DNA of 64,000 bases, taken from an uncultured Eubacteriales bacterium (GTDB lineage Bacteria > Bacillota > Clostridia > Oscillospirales > UBA644). The DNA lies in the NCBI GenBank assembly GCA_905207625.1, contig CAJLLT010000011.1:7047-71046 (forward strand), in the 5' to 3' direction. Below, piece by piece: positions 8,022-17,258 of this stretch. The notes beneath the pieces are model-generated. The model ran no database searches. It had not been told where the DNA came from and worked only from the letters and a program-made list of their open reading frames with translations. Position numbers and translations under genes: made by a program. Numbering within the stretch: position 1 is the first letter of the stretch; the number at the start of each line of letters is the position of its first letter.

Positions 8022-9321
8022 CCCTATGAAGATCGGAATGATATGTCTCGGCTGTGAGAAAAACAGGATAGACGGCGAGGTAATGCTTGCCAGACTCGCT
8101 GACGCGGGCTTTGAGCTGTGTGCTGAGGAGGAAAACTGTGACGGAATAATCGTGCATACCTGCACCTTTATAGACAAAGCCAATGAGGAAAGCATAGAGA
8201 ATATACTCCGTGCGGCTGAGCTGAAGAAAAAAGGGAAGCTGAAAAAGCTTGTCGTTACCGGATGTATGGCTGAAAGATACAGGGATGAGATCTTTGGATC
8301 CATACCCGAGGTGGACGCCGTGCTGGGATCAAAAAGCTTTGATGCCATCTGTGAGGCTTTGTCCGCCGACGGGCAGTTCCGCCGGTATGACGGCTTGGAA
8401 AAACAGACTCCCGAGGGCGGCAGGATACTGACAAGCCCCGAATATTCCGTTTATCTGAAGCTTGCCGACGGCTGCTCCAACCACTGCTCATACTGCGTTA
8501 TTCCCTCCGTCCGGGGCGAATTTCAGCCCAGAGACAGGGAAAACGTTCTGAAAGAGGCGAGAAGCCTTGCCGCAAACGGTGCAAAAGAAATAAATCTTAT
8601 TGCCCAGGACACCACCGCATATCCCGGTCTTTGCGGATTGATAGATGATATTTCCGCTATAGACGGCGTAAAATGGATAAGAATACTCTACTGCCGTCCC
8701 GAGGAAATAACGGATCAGCTCCTTCATAAAATGGCGGAAAATCCGAAAGTATGCAATTATATTGACGTGCCTTTGCAGCATGCCAGCGGCAGGATCCTCA
8801 AGCTCATGAACCGTTCCATGGACGACAAAAGCCTTGAGGCACTGATGAAAAAGATCCGGGACACTGTACCTGAGGTCTCCCTGAGAACCACGTTCATAGT
8901 GGGTTTCCCCAAGGAAAGCGAAGAGGACTTTGCCGTACTGTGCGATTTTATAAAGCGCGTGGGCTTCAACAATCTCGGGGTATTCACCTATTCCCGGGAG
9001 GCGGGTACTCCTGCCGGACGTATGCACGGGCAGATACCTCAGCAGCTCAAACAGGAGCGGGCGGACGTGGTGATGAACCTTCAGATGTCTTTACTTGAAC
9101 GTATAAACCCCCGGTATGTAGGTAAAAGTTATGATGTACTGTGCGAAGGTTTTGACGAAGAAAAGGATATGTACGTGGGAAGAGCGTATTTCCAGGCTCC
9201 CGATATTGACGGGAGAACTTATTTTACGGCTGAGAACGGGGCAGTGCGCGGAGAATTCGTCAGAGTGAAAATAGACAGATTCGACGTGTATGACCTTTTC
9301 GGTCATGCTGAACAGGAGTAG
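8014..9321 (+). CDS. rimO: Ribosomal protein uS12 methylthiotransferase RimO
   Basis: Radical-SAM methylthiotransferase that modifies a conserved aspartate of ribosomal protein S12. The 435 residues have the N-terminal UPF0004 domain with three iron-sulfur cysteines (LGCEKNRID near residue 11, HTCTF near 48, GCMAER near 83), the radical-SAM CxxxCxxC motif as CSNHCSYC near residue 150, and a C-terminal TRAM-like domain. LGCxKN with D rather than the MiaB pattern points to RimO. I use ATG 8014, which overlaps recX; a second in-frame ATG at 8026 is possible. Confidence 0.93.
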   Translation: MNDPMKIGMICLGCEKNRIDGEVMLARLADAGFELCAEEENCDGIIVHTCTFIDKANEESIENILRAAELKKKGKLKKLVVTGCMAERYRDEIFGSIPEVDAVLGSKSFDAICEALSADGQFRRYDGLEKQTPEGGRILTSPEYSVYLKLADGCSNHCSYCVIPSVRGEFQPRDRENVLKEARSLAANGAKEINLIAQDTTAYPGLCGLIDDISAIDGVKWIRILYCRPEEITDQLLHKMAENPKVCNYIDVPLQHASGRILKLMNRSMDDKSLEALMKKIRDTVPEVSLRTTFIVGFPKESEEDFAVLCDFIKRVGFNNLGVFTYSREAGTPAGRMHGQIPQQLKQERADVVMNLQMSLLERINPRYVGKSYDVLCEGFDEEKDMYVGRAYFQAPDIDGRTYFTAENGAVRGEFVRVKIDRFDVYDLFGHAEQE

Positions 9322-9328
9322 AATTGCG

Positions 9329-9946
9329 ATGGCGGAGAAAAAACCTTTTATAAAGAAAGTTCCGAATATTCTTTGCGGAATAAGGATAGCCCTGATCCCG
9401 GTCATACTCCTTTTTACCTTCGAAAATCCGGTCTCTGCCGCGCTTTTTTCGACTGTAAGGGGTAGATATATCGCCGGAGCGATAGTTTTTGCCGTGGCTA
9501 TGCTTACGGATGCTTTCGACGGTAATATAGCCCGTAAATACGATGCGGTTTCCGACTTCGGGAAATTCATCGACCCCATAGCGGATAAACTTATCGTGCT
9601 GAGTATGCTGATAATGTTCGTGGACGAGGGGATAATGTCCACTCTGCCGGTCCTTATAGTCCTTGCCCGTGAGTTCTTCGTGACGGGGTTGCGTCTTGCC
9701 GCGGCGGGAAAGGGCGAAGTCGTTGCCGCAAATATGTGGGGAAAGATAAAGACCTGCCTGCAGAGTGTGACTATAGTTGCCGCTTTTGTCTGCGTTATAA
9801 TTCAGTCGGGTACAGCGCCATCCCTTACTTCGGATATCGCTTCCGGAATAGTTATTCCCGAAATACTTCTCTGGATAACGGCGGCGTACACAGTGATTTC
9901 CTGTATTCCGTACTATATTTCAAACAGAAAATACCTTAAGGATTGA
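9329..9946 (+). CDS. pgsA: CDP-diacylglycerol-glycerol-3-phosphate 3-phosphatidyltransferase
   Basis: Membrane enzyme that makes phosphatidylglycerol phosphate, the committed step to phosphatidylglycerol and cardiolipin. Its 205 residues carry the full CDP-alcohol phosphotransferase motif D-x2-D-G-x2-A-R-x8-G-x3-D-x3-D, starting in TDAFDGNIAR near residue 64, and several membrane helices. The N-terminus KKVPNILCGIRIALIP matches the PgsA family. Start ATG 9329 has AGGAG at 9314-9318; an in-frame start further upstream would lie within rimO and lacks a ribosome site. Gene order rimO-pgsA next to recA is common in Firmicutes. Confidence 0.94.
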   Translation: MAEKKPFIKKVPNILCGIRIALIPVILLFTFENPVSAALFSTVRGRYIAGAIVFAVAMLTDAFDGNIARKYDAVSDFGKFIDPIADKLIVLSMLIMFVDEGIMSTLPVLIVLAREFFVTGLRLAAAGKGEVVAANMWGKIKTCLQSVTIVAAFVCVIIQSGTAPSLTSDIASGIVIPEILLWITAAYTVISCIPYYISNRKYLKD

Positions 9947-9959
9947 GAGAGATAACGAT

Positions 9960-11360
9960 ATGCGTCTTTATGACAGTATGACGAACTCCAGGCGTGAGCT
10001 GGAGGTAAAGGACAATACGGTCCGGATATATGCCTGTGGTCCCACCGTTTACAATTATTTTCATATCGGCAACGGCAGGGCTTTTTCGGTCTATGATACC
10101 CTTCGCCGGTATCTGGAGTATAAGGGATATAATGTCCTTTTTGCCCAGAACTTCACCGATGTTGACGACAAAATAATCAACCGAGCCAGAGAAGAGGGAA
10201 TAAGTACTGTCGATGTTGCGGAAAAGTACATAAAGGAGTATTTCCGTGATGCGGACGGTCTCGGTATAGAAAGGGCGACTTTCCATCCCCGTGCCACGGA
10301 AAATATTCAGAACATAATTGATATGGTCCAGACCCTTGTGGATAAAGGTCACGCCTATGCCGTTAACGGTGACGTTTATTTCAGGGTCAGAAGCGATCCG
10401 GAATACGGGAAGCTTTTCAAACAGTCCATAGACGACCTTGAGGCAGGCGCCCGCATAAGTGTAAGCGAGCAGAAGGAGGATAAGCTGGACTTCGCCCTCT
10501 GGAAGGCGGCAAAACCCGGGGAACCTAGCTGGGCTTCCCCCTGGGGAGAAGGCAGACCGGGCTGGCATATTGAATGCAGCGCCATGGCAAAGCATTATCT
10601 TGGGGACACCATAGATATCCATTGCGGCGGAAACGATCTGAAATTCCCCCACCATGAGAATGAGATAGCCCAGTCCGAGTGCGCCAACGGCTGTGAGTTT
10701 GCGAGACTGTGGTTCCACGTGGGATTCGTAAACGTGAATAACGAAAAAATGAGCAAGTCCAAAAACAATTTCTTTACTGTACGCGATCTTGCGTCGGTAT
10801 ACGGTTACGAGCCTTTGCGTTATTTTACCATTTCCGCTCACTACCGTAACCCCATAAACTACGAACCCGAACTTATTGAGCAGGCAAAAGCTTCCCTTGA
10901 CAGGCTCCGCATATGCAAAAAAAATCTTGAATTTCTGATTTCTTCCGCAAGTGACACCGTATCTGCGGACGAGAAAGAAGCGTCGGAACGTTTTAAAGGC
11001 TATGTTGCGGCTTTTGAAGCGGCTATGGATGATGACCTTAATACCGCCAATGCGCTTTCCGCTTTGTTTGACTTTGCCCGGGATATAAATACCGTGACCA
11101 TGAACGGAAGTCACAGCAAAGCCTTCCTGCAGTCCGCAAAGGATACTTTCGTAAGACTTGCCAACGTTATGGGTCTGCTGCTTAAGGACGATGAGACCGA
11201 TGATGAACTGGAAAAGCACGTGGAATCCCTCATAGCCGAGCGCAGGGAAGCCAAAAAGGCGAAAAATTACGCCAGGGCCGACGAGATAAGGGATCAGTTA
11301 AAGGCAGAAGGTATAGTTATAGAGGACACCGCCAACGGTACAAAATGGAGAAAAGCGTAA
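9960..11360 (+). CDS. cysS: Cysteinyl-tRNA synthetase
   Basis: Class I synthetase that charges tRNA-Cys. Its 466 residues are the usual length. The first zinc ligand sits in YACGPTVYN near residue 27, followed by the HIGN form of the HIGH motif near residue 36. The remaining zinc ligands are in GWHIECSAM near 205 and PHHENEIAQSE near 233, and KMSKS occurs near 266. The C-terminal DALR-like anticodon domain follows, ending with a KAKNYARADEIRDQLKAEG segment typical of CysRS. The recG start lies within its last 16 bases. Confidence 0.97.
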   Translation: MRLYDSMTNSRRELEVKDNTVRIYACGPTVYNYFHIGNGRAFSVYDTLRRYLEYKGYNVLFAQNFTDVDDKIINRAREEGISTVDVAEKYIKEYFRDADGLGIERATFHPRATENIQNIIDMVQTLVDKGHAYAVNGDVYFRVRSDPEYGKLFKQSIDDLEAGARISVSEQKEDKLDFALWKAAKPGEPSWASPWGEGRPGWHIECSAMAKHYLGDTIDIHCGGNDLKFPHHENEIAQSECANGCEFARLWFHVGFVNVNNEKMSKSKNNFFTVRDLASVYGYEPLRYFTISAHYRNPINYEPELIEQAKASLDRLRICKKNLEFLISSASDTVSADEKEASERFKGYVAAFEAAMDDDLNTANALSALFDFARDINTVTMNGSHSKAFLQSAKDTFVRLANVMGLLLKDDETDDELEKHVESLIAERREAKKAKNYARADEIRDQLKAEGIVIEDTANGTKWRKA

Positions 11361-13411
11361 CGGTAAAGATCAATATGACACCGGATGCGGCTTTGTCGCG
11401 TCCGGTTACGGTGTTGCCGGGAGTAGGTAAAAAGAGAGCGGAAGCCCTTGCCCGGCTCGGTGTTTTTACCGTGGGCGATCTACTGGATCTTTTTCCTCAT
11501 ACGTACACGGATATGGGAAATGTAACCCCCATATCCGTAACCGAAGACGGCGAAGTTTATACCGTAAAAGCGAAACTCATTTCGGATGTGACCTGCAAGA
11601 GAACCGGAAAAAAGGGGAAAATGACTCTTTTCCGGTTTCTTGTGAGTGACGGGACAGCCGAGATGAGTGTTTCTTTTTTTAATCGGACTTTTCTTGCGGA
11701 AAAACTGAAACAGGGTCAGACCTGGCTTTTCCGCGGAAAAATAAGCCATGTGGGATTTTTCCGGGAGATGCTCTCCCCCATAACGGAACCCGTGGACTGC
11801 AGACCTCTGCTTCCCGTTTATCCTCTGACGGAGGGGCTGACGCAGAATATGATGAGGTCAATGATGTCCCTTGCCGTTGACCGTTATTCTTCTTTCGTTT
11901 CCGGGGTCTTCGGCCGGGAGATTGCCTCTGAATTCCGTTTGCCCGATATTGACCGGGCGTACCGTTCAATACATTTTCCGGATACGGAACAGGAGTCCGT
12001 CCTTGCCCGTAAACGTCTCATAACCGAAGAACTCGTATGTCTCCGGGCGGGGATCGAACTCAGTCGCCGCAGAAATCTCAGAAAAGGTGCGGAAAAACTG
12101 GATTGCGGAAGGTATGAGGAGAAAATAATATCAACCCTCCCCTTTGCTCTTACCGGGGCGCAAAGGCGGGTAATAGACGAGTGCTGTGCGGATATGAACC
12201 GTGATGTGGCTATGGCACGGCTGGTGCAGGGGGATGTGGGCAGCGGAAAGACCGCTGTTGCGGCGGTGCTGATATGTGCTGCGGCGGCGTGCGGATGCCA
12301 GAGTGCTCTTATGGCGCCTACGGAAATACTGGCGAACCAGCACTACGCAAATCTCATGCCTCTCTTTGAGAAAAACGGTGTGACGGCGGCGCTTCTTACC
12401 GGTTCGACGAAGTCCCCGGAAAGGAAAAGAATCCTTGAAGGTCTCGCCCGGGGAGATATTGACGTCTGCATCGGAACCCATGCGCTCATACAGAAAAATG
12501 TGGATTTTTTACGGTTGGGACTTGCTGTTACGGATGAGCAGCACCGTTTCGGTGTGGAGCAGCGATCGGCGCTGTCCGGAAAGGGTAAGAACCCTCATGT
12601 GCTTGTTATGTCCGCGACTCCGATCCCCAGGTCAATGGCTCTGATACTGTACGGTGATCTGGATGTTTCCGTTATAGATGAACTCCCGGCGGGGCGAAAG
12701 AAAATATCGTCTTTTCTGGTGGATTCCTCCTATCACGACCGGATGTACCGGTATCTGCATGACGAGGTTGCGGCGGGCGGACAGGCGTATGTGGTTTGTC
12801 CCCTGGCGGCTCCCTCGGAGGAGAGTTCGGATATGCCCTCGGCGGAGGAGTATTCAGCGCAACTCCGGGAACGGTATTTCCCTGACGTTTCCGTTGGATA
12901 CATTCACGGGAAAATGAGCGGAGCGGAAAAAGACAGGATAATGCGTGAATTTTCGGATAATAAAATATCCGTTCTTGTATGTACTACCGTTGTGGAGGTA
13001 GGGGTGGACGTGCCCAATGCCACGGTGATGATAGTGGAAAACGGAGAAAGGTTCGGCCTTTCTCAGCTTCATCAGCTCCGGGGCAGGGTTGGCAGGGGAA
13101 GCCGGAAGAGCTATTGTTTTGTCGTTTCCGATTCTGAAGGGGCAAAACAGCGGCTGAAGGATTTCTGTTCCACTTCCGACGGTTTCGAAATAAGCCGGAT
13201 GGATCTTGAGAACCGCGGACCCGGCGACTTTTTCGGCTCACGGCAGCACGGTTTGCCCGATCTGAAGCTCGCGGGCCTGACGGATATGAATTCCCTTACT
13301 CTATCCGGGCAGATCGCGGCGAAGATCTTTGAAAAAAAAGACTGGCAGCTTCTCCCCGAAAACTCCCGCCTTGTTGCCAGAAGCCGGGAAATGTTTGCGG
13401 CATTGAACTGA
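11345..13411 (+). CDS. recG: ATP-dependent DNA helicase RecG
   Basis: Branch-migration helicase that remodels stalled forks and Holliday junctions. In order: an N-terminal HhH-like segment (LPGVGKKRAEALARLG near residue 23), the wedge OB domain, Walker A QGDVGSGKT near residue 300, the DEQH box near 395, SATPIPRS near 425 and motif VI QLRGRVGRG near 578. The 688-residue length is normal. The ATG at 11345 overlaps cysS and lacks a good ribosome site, so an in-frame ATG at 11375 is a possible start. It is the last gene of the recA operon; no terminator is evident after it. Confidence 0.96.
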   Translation: MEKSVTVKINMTPDAALSRPVTVLPGVGKKRAEALARLGVFTVGDLLDLFPHTYTDMGNVTPISVTEDGEVYTVKAKLISDVTCKRTGKKGKMTLFRFLVSDGTAEMSVSFFNRTFLAEKLKQGQTWLFRGKISHVGFFREMLSPITEPVDCRPLLPVYPLTEGLTQNMMRSMMSLAVDRYSSFVSGVFGREIASEFRLPDIDRAYRSIHFPDTEQESVLARKRLITEELVCLRAGIELSRRRNLRKGAEKLDCGRYEEKIISTLPFALTGAQRRVIDECCADMNRDVAMARLVQGDVGSGKTAVAAVLICAAAACGCQSALMAPTEILANQHYANLMPLFEKNGVTAALLTGSTKSPERKRILEGLARGDIDVCIGTHALIQKNVDFLRLGLAVTDEQHRFGVEQRSALSGKGKNPHVLVMSATPIPRSMALILYGDLDVSVIDELPAGRKKISSFLVDSSYHDRMYRYLHDEVAAGGQAYVVCPLAAPSEESSDMPSAEEYSAQLRERYFPDVSVGYIHGKMSGAEKDRIMREFSDNKISVLVCTTVVEVGVDVPNATVMIVENGERFGLSQLHQLRGRVGRGSRKSYCFVVSDSEGAKQRLKDFCSTSDGFEISRMDLENRGPGDFFGSRQHGLPDLKLAGLTDMNSLTLSGQIAAKIFEKKDWQLLPENSRLVARSREMFAALN

Positions 13412-13516
13412 ATACGGAAGCTCTCCTTCACAGGAAGACGGTTTTCAGCATAAAATGTACTGGATACGCCAAGGGCGTTCCTATGAAAACTATCTCTCGA
13501 AAGGAGAGCTTTATAA
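13412..13516 (+). promoter_or_regulatory. Structured leader upstream of the DUF11 protein gene
   Basis: The 11-base element at 13417-13427 is the exact reverse complement of 13501-13511, which contains the AAGGAGAG ribosome site. A competing local hairpin (CTCTC, loop GAAAG, GAGAG at 13494-13508) covers the same site, and ACGCC-AAG-GGCGT forms another stem at about 13466-13478. ACA at 13429-13431 and CATA at 13449-13452 lie 17 bases apart, resembling a SigK-type promoter; this is suggestive only. If transcription starts at that promoter the 13417 arm would not be in the RNA. Confidence 0.5.
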
Positions 13517-14368
13517 ATGGCACAGTTTACAAACCAGGCTCAGTTATCGTATAACGGCCTTTCCGTTCAGTCCAACGTGGCTGTAGGTGAGATCGTCGAG
13601 AGTCTTACGATGACCAAGACCGCAGTCCCCACCTCCTACGGTGACGGAGACAGGATAACGTATATAATCAGCGTTGTCAATTCCGGCGCAACGGATATTA
13701 CGGGACTTACCCTGACGGATAACCTCGGCTCATATACCTTCAATACCCGGACCCTTGTTCCCCTCGATTATACCGCTGACACTGTCAGATACTATTCCAA
13801 CGGTATTTTGCAGACAAGTCCCACAGTGGCTGCCACCAATCCTCTGACCATAACCGGACTTACTGTTCCCGCCGGAGGAAATATACTTCTCGTTTATGAG
13901 ACTACCACCAATTCCTTCGCACCGCCCGCAGTGGAAAGCAGTATAACAAATACCGCAACACTGTCCGGGGGCGTTGTTTCTGCTCTGACAGCTACGGAAA
14001 CCGTTTCTGCCACCAACGATCCCAGACTCAGCGTCGCTAAATCCATCAATCCTGTTCCTGTTTCCGAAAACGGAACTCTGACTTATACCTTCCTTATTCA
14101 GAATATAGGAAACACCGCCGCCGATGCGGCTGATGTCGCGGCTCTGACGGATACCTTTGATCCGAAACTGTCTGACCTGACCGTAACCTTCAACGGTACC
14201 GCATGGACTCAGGGAACCCAGTACAACTATGACCAGGCAACCGGAGTTTTCTCCACCGTTCCCGGCCAGATAACCGTTCCCGCCGCAACCTATACCCAGG
14301 ACCCCACCACCGGTGCGTGGATAGCTACTCCCGGAACTTCAACTCTCGTGGTCTCCGGAAGAATCTGA
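13517..14368 (+). CDS. DUF11-domain repeat protein, no signal peptide
   Basis: A 283-residue Thr/Ala/Asn-rich protein beginning MAQFTNQAQLSYNG. Two beta-sandwich-like DUF11 repeats are visible: about residues 25-140 (TKTAVPTSYGDGDRITYII ... ITGLTLTDNLG) and about 170-280 (VAKSINPVPVSENGTLTYTF ... ADVAALTDTFDP). DUF11 domains normally sit in secreted surface proteins, but this one has no signal peptide, sorting motif or membrane segment. It could be a cytoplasmic, spore-coat or exosporium-type protein deposited by the mother cell; that is inference. The ATG follows a strong AAGGAGAG site, and a bidirectional terminator closes the gene. Confidence 0.72.
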   Translation: MAQFTNQAQLSYNGLSVQSNVAVGEIVESLTMTKTAVPTSYGDGDRITYIISVVNSGATDITGLTLTDNLGSYTFNTRTLVPLDYTADTVRYYSNGILQTSPTVAATNPLTITGLTVPAGGNILLVYETTTNSFAPPAVESSITNTATLSGGVVSALTATETVSATNDPRLSVAKSINPVPVSENGTLTYTFLIQNIGNTAADAADVAALTDTFDPKLSDLTVTFNGTAWTQGTQYNYDQATGVFSTVPGQITVPAATYTQDPTTGAWIATPGTSTLVVSGRI

Positions 14369-14391
14369 GTTATTATTCAGGTATAAAATCA

Positions 14392-14424
14392 AAGCGGAGC
14401 CGTTTTATACGGCTCCGCTTTTCG
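14392..14424. terminator. Bidirectional terminator between convergent genes
   Basis: A perfect 11-bp stem, 14392-14402 with 14410-14420, has a T-run on the plus side and A residues on the other, so it can stop transcription from both directions. Confidence 0.88.
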
Positions 14425-14431
14425 GCATGAT

Positions 14432-15418
14432 TCAGAAATTCTGCTGTTCTTTCTTGTTTTTGTTCGGTTTCCTGACAAATATAACTATCCAGAAGACTAC
14501 CGCAGCCACGGCAAAAACCCCGTAGGCAACGAGGCCGTATTTGATGTTTTTCAGGTGTACCTTTGCCACCTGACCGTCCTCCATCAGTCTCAGGTAAACG
14601 GAATTTCCGCCCCGTTCCGCGGCGTCAAAAGCCATGTACGCCATGAGGGTGGAATCCTTGTCCGCAACCAGGTCTTCAGCCTTTGCCGTCTCGGCGGTTA
14701 CGTTCGGTTTTATAAATGAGCCGTCTTTCCGCTGGTAGTTCAGGAGTAGTTTTTCAAGTCCGCTCCAGTCCCCGGTGTTCGGACTCAGTCCCGCATCGCA
14801 CACCGCGGTCATGATCATTGCTGTGGTTGTGCATTCTCCGTTTCCGTATGAGCCGTCCTCTTTTTTTTCGGAGAGAATATACCCGAGTGCTTTGTCGACA
14901 GCGCTGTTCACCTTCGCATCCTGACGAAAATAGCAGAGAACCGTTACGGCCCGGGCTGTAAGGACGAGATCGGAGTCGAAAGCCCCGTCTTCCTGCTGAC
15001 GGGAAAGAATGTATTTGACCGCTTTTTCACTGGAAAAATCCTGCTTTGCGGCGGTGAGTGCTATAACGGAATAAAGGGTGGAGATCAGGTCTCCGAAAGA
15101 GCCGTCATCCTGTTGCTTTGCGGCAAGGATAGCGGTTTCCTTTTCCTCCGCTTTTCTGACCGCGAGCTTGCAAAGGATTGTTTGTGCCGACGCAAGGGCA
15201 GACTCCTTCTGCGTTACTTCCGGAAAATCCGTCTGGGTCATTACACCTACTGCCGCGAGGAAAAACCTCTGCTCCGGTGTCTCTGCGGTATTGAAATTGC
15301 GGATTATATACGTGCGTACTGCGGAGGCTGTCTTTGATACGGTCGCCGCGGATGCGGGGAGGACTGCTGCGGTAACGATAACAAGGGTCATCAGCACGGC
15401 AAAAAATCTTTTAATCAT
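14432..15418 (-). CDS. Secreted, membrane-anchored alpha/alpha-toroid (prenyltransferase/squalene-oxidase-like repeat) protein
   Basis: A 328-residue exported protein. A signal peptide ends near residue 25 (LPASAA). The body repeats the terpene-cyclase/prenyltransferase toroid motif: QQDDGSFG near 105, QQEDGAFDS near 141, KKEDGSYGNG near 189 and QRKDGSFI near 234. A single membrane helix near residues 292-315 is followed by a Lys/Asn-rich cytoplasmic tail, so the toroid faces outside. No catalytic DxDD-type motif is evident, so it is unlikely to be a cyclase. Similar toroids occur in cobalamin-related and protein-binding surface proteins. It starts 22 bases after fhs on the same strand and may be co-transcribed. 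Confidence 0.78.
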   Translation of the reverse strand: MIKRFFAVLMTLVIVTAAVLPASAATVSKTASAVRTYIIRNFNTAETPEQRFFLAAVGVMTQTDFPEVTQKESALASAQTILCKLAVRKAEEKETAILAAKQQDDGSFGDLISTLYSVIALTAAKQDFSSEKAVKYILSRQQEDGAFDSDLVLTARAVTVLCYFRQDAKVNSAVDKALGYILSEKKEDGSYGNGECTTTAMIMTAVCDAGLSPNTGDWSGLEKLLLNYQRKDGSFIKPNVTAETAKAEDLVADKDSTLMAYMAFDAAERGGNSVYLRLMEDGQVAKVHLKNIKYGLVAYGVFAVAAVVFWIVIFVRKPNKNKKEQQNF

Positions 15419-15440
15419 TTTTCAGATCCTTTCGGAAATA

Positions 15441-17117
15441 TCAGAAAAGTCCGACAACATTTGCGTTTTCGTCAATATCTATTGTTTCCGCCGAGGGCTT
15501 TTTCGGAAGTCCGGGCATCGTCAGAATATTTCCAAGATACCCGACGATAAAGCCTGCTCCGGCACAGAGCCTGAGGTCTTTGACAGTTACGCGGAATCCC
15601 GAGGGACAACCGAGGAGCGTCGGGTCGTCGGAAAGGGAATACTGGGTCTTTGCCAGACATACCGGCAGATCTGTCATTCCAAGGGCTTTTATTTCTTCCA
15701 GAGACGCTTTTGCCGCAGCGGAAAAATCCACTCCGTCCGCACCGTATATCTTCGTGGCTACGGCATTTATTTTGTTTTCGACAGAATCCTTTTCATCATA
15801 TGTAAAGGTAAAACAAGAGGGTTCGTTACAGGCCTCAATGACCTTTTTCGCCAAAGCCTCCGTGCCTTTTCCTCCCTGAGCGTGGGCGTAGGAATACTCC
15901 ATTGCCGCGCCCTCCTGTTCACAGGCATTGCGCACCGCCAGCTTTTCTTTTTCCGTATCGGTGGCAAAAACGTTCAGCGCTACAACAACCGGGACACCGA
16001 AACCTTTCATGTTCCGGATGTGCCGGCGAAGGTTGCACATGCCTCTTTCCAGTGCTCCGAGGTCTTCCTTTGCTCCGTCACAGACTTTCGCGCCGCCGTT
16101 ATACTTGAGCGCGCGTACCGTGGCTACAATCACGATGCAGGATGGAGCAACTCCCATTTTCCGGCATTTGATGTCCAGAAATTTCTCTGCGCCCAGATCA
16201 GAGCCGAAGCCGGCTTCGGTCACACAGTAATCGAATCTGTCCATAGCCAGTGCGGTTGCCCTTACGGAATTGCAGCCGTGGGCTATATTTGCGAAGGGGC
16301 CTCCGTGGATGAATGCCGGAGAATGCTCAAGGGTCTGGACCAGATTCGGCTGAAGAGCCTCTTTGAGAAGGACCGTCATTGCCCCCTGCGCCTTTATGTC
16401 TTTTGCGAATACGGGAGTTTTGTCATACCTGTAGCCGATAAGGATATTCCCAAGCCGTTTCCTCAGATCGAAAATATCGCTGGCAAGGCAGAACACAGCC
16501 ATGACCTCGCTGGCAACGGTTATCTGGAAACCGTCGGGACGGGTGACCCCGTCGGTGGGAGCCCCAAGGCCTACTACAACATTTCGCAGAGCCCTGTCAT
16601 TTATGTCAAGACAGCGTCTGAATACTATTCTTTTGGGGTCTATGTTCTGTTCATTTCCCTGATGAATGTGGTTGTCTATCATTGCGCAGAGCAGGTTGTT
16701 TGCCGCGGTTATCGCATGAATATCCCCGGTAAAATGAAGGTTTATATCCTCCATGGGCACGACCTGGGAATATCCGCCTCCGGCGGCACCACCCTTGACT
16801 CCGAAAACAGGACCGAGGGAGGGTTCACGGAGAGCAATTGCCGAGGATATGCCCATGCCCCACAGCGCCTGTCCGAGACCTATGGTCGTGGTGGTCTTTC
16901 CTTCTCCGGCAGGAGTGGGATTTATGGCTGTAACAAGGACAAGCTTTCCTTTTTTGCCGGACTTTTTCAGCATCGCGCTCTCGGATATCTTGGCTTTGTA
17001 TCTGCCGTAAAAAATCAGGTCATCTTCGCCAAAACCCGCTTTTCCGGCTATTACGGAGATGGGTTCAAGTTTTGCCTCTCTGGCAATATCTATGTCGGAT
17101 GGTATTCTTTCGGGCAT
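15441..17117 (-). CDS. fhs: Formate-tetrahydrofolate ligase
   Basis: ATP-dependent enzyme making 10-formyltetrahydrofolate from formate, central to one-carbon metabolism and the methyl branch of acetogenesis. The 558-residue length fits. The P-loop TPAGEGKTTTTIGLG lies near residue 68, REPSLGPVFGVKGGAAGGGY near 97-116, and EAGFGSDLGAEKF near 295, all strongly conserved in the family. The start ATG is preceded on the minus strand by AAGAGGAAACGAGGAC, a fair ribosome site. A promoter is seen at 17161-17189. Only the formyl-ligase step of the pathway is encoded in this window. Confidence 0.97.
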   Translation of the reverse strand: MPERIPSDIDIAREAKLEPISVIAGKAGFGEDDLIFYGRYKAKISESAMLKKSGKKGKLVLVTAINPTPAGEGKTTTTIGLGQALWGMGISSAIALREPSLGPVFGVKGGAAGGGYSQVVPMEDINLHFTGDIHAITAANNLLCAMIDNHIHQGNEQNIDPKRIVFRRCLDINDRALRNVVVGLGAPTDGVTRPDGFQITVASEVMAVFCLASDIFDLRKRLGNILIGYRYDKTPVFAKDIKAQGAMTVLLKEALQPNLVQTLEHSPAFIHGGPFANIAHGCNSVRATALAMDRFDYCVTEAGFGSDLGAEKFLDIKCRKMGVAPSCIVIVATVRALKYNGGAKVCDGAKEDLGALERGMCNLRRHIRNMKGFGVPVVVALNVFATDTEKEKLAVRNACEQEGAAMEYSYAHAQGGKGTEALAKKVIEACNEPSCFTFTYDEKDSVENKINAVATKIYGADGVDFSAAAKASLEEIKALGMTDLPVCLAKTQYSLSDDPTLLGCPSGFRVTVKDLRLCAGAGFIVGYLGNILTMPGLPKKPSAETIDIDENANVVGLF

Positions 17118-17160
17118 CGTTTGTCCTCGTTTCCTCTTACTGTATCAGCGTCTCTGATTA

Positions 17161-17189
17161 AGTATATCATATCCCACGGCAAAAAACAA
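17161..17189 (-). promoter_or_regulatory. SigA-type promoter of fhs
   Basis: On the minus strand TTGTTT (17189-17184), 17 bases, TATACT (17166-17161). Confidence 0.72.
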
Positions 17190-17218
17190 TAGCCGAGGTT
17201 TTTTTTCTGTTTTTTGTC

Positions 17219-17246
17219 GAAAAGAGCCGGCATATCCGCCGGCTCT
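17219..17246 (-). terminator. Terminator of the Cthe_2159-like lipoprotein gene
   Basis: A perfect 9-bp GC-rich stem, 17223-17231 with 17238-17246, is followed on the minus strand by a short TTTT. It lies just past the lipoprotein stop codon. Confidence 0.7.
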
Positions 17247-17258
17247 CCTTATCCGATT

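Noticed and set aside
15078..17192. A 704-codon plus-strand open frame
   Set aside because: Opposite fhs and the toroid gene; the fhs reading is certain, so this is a shadow.
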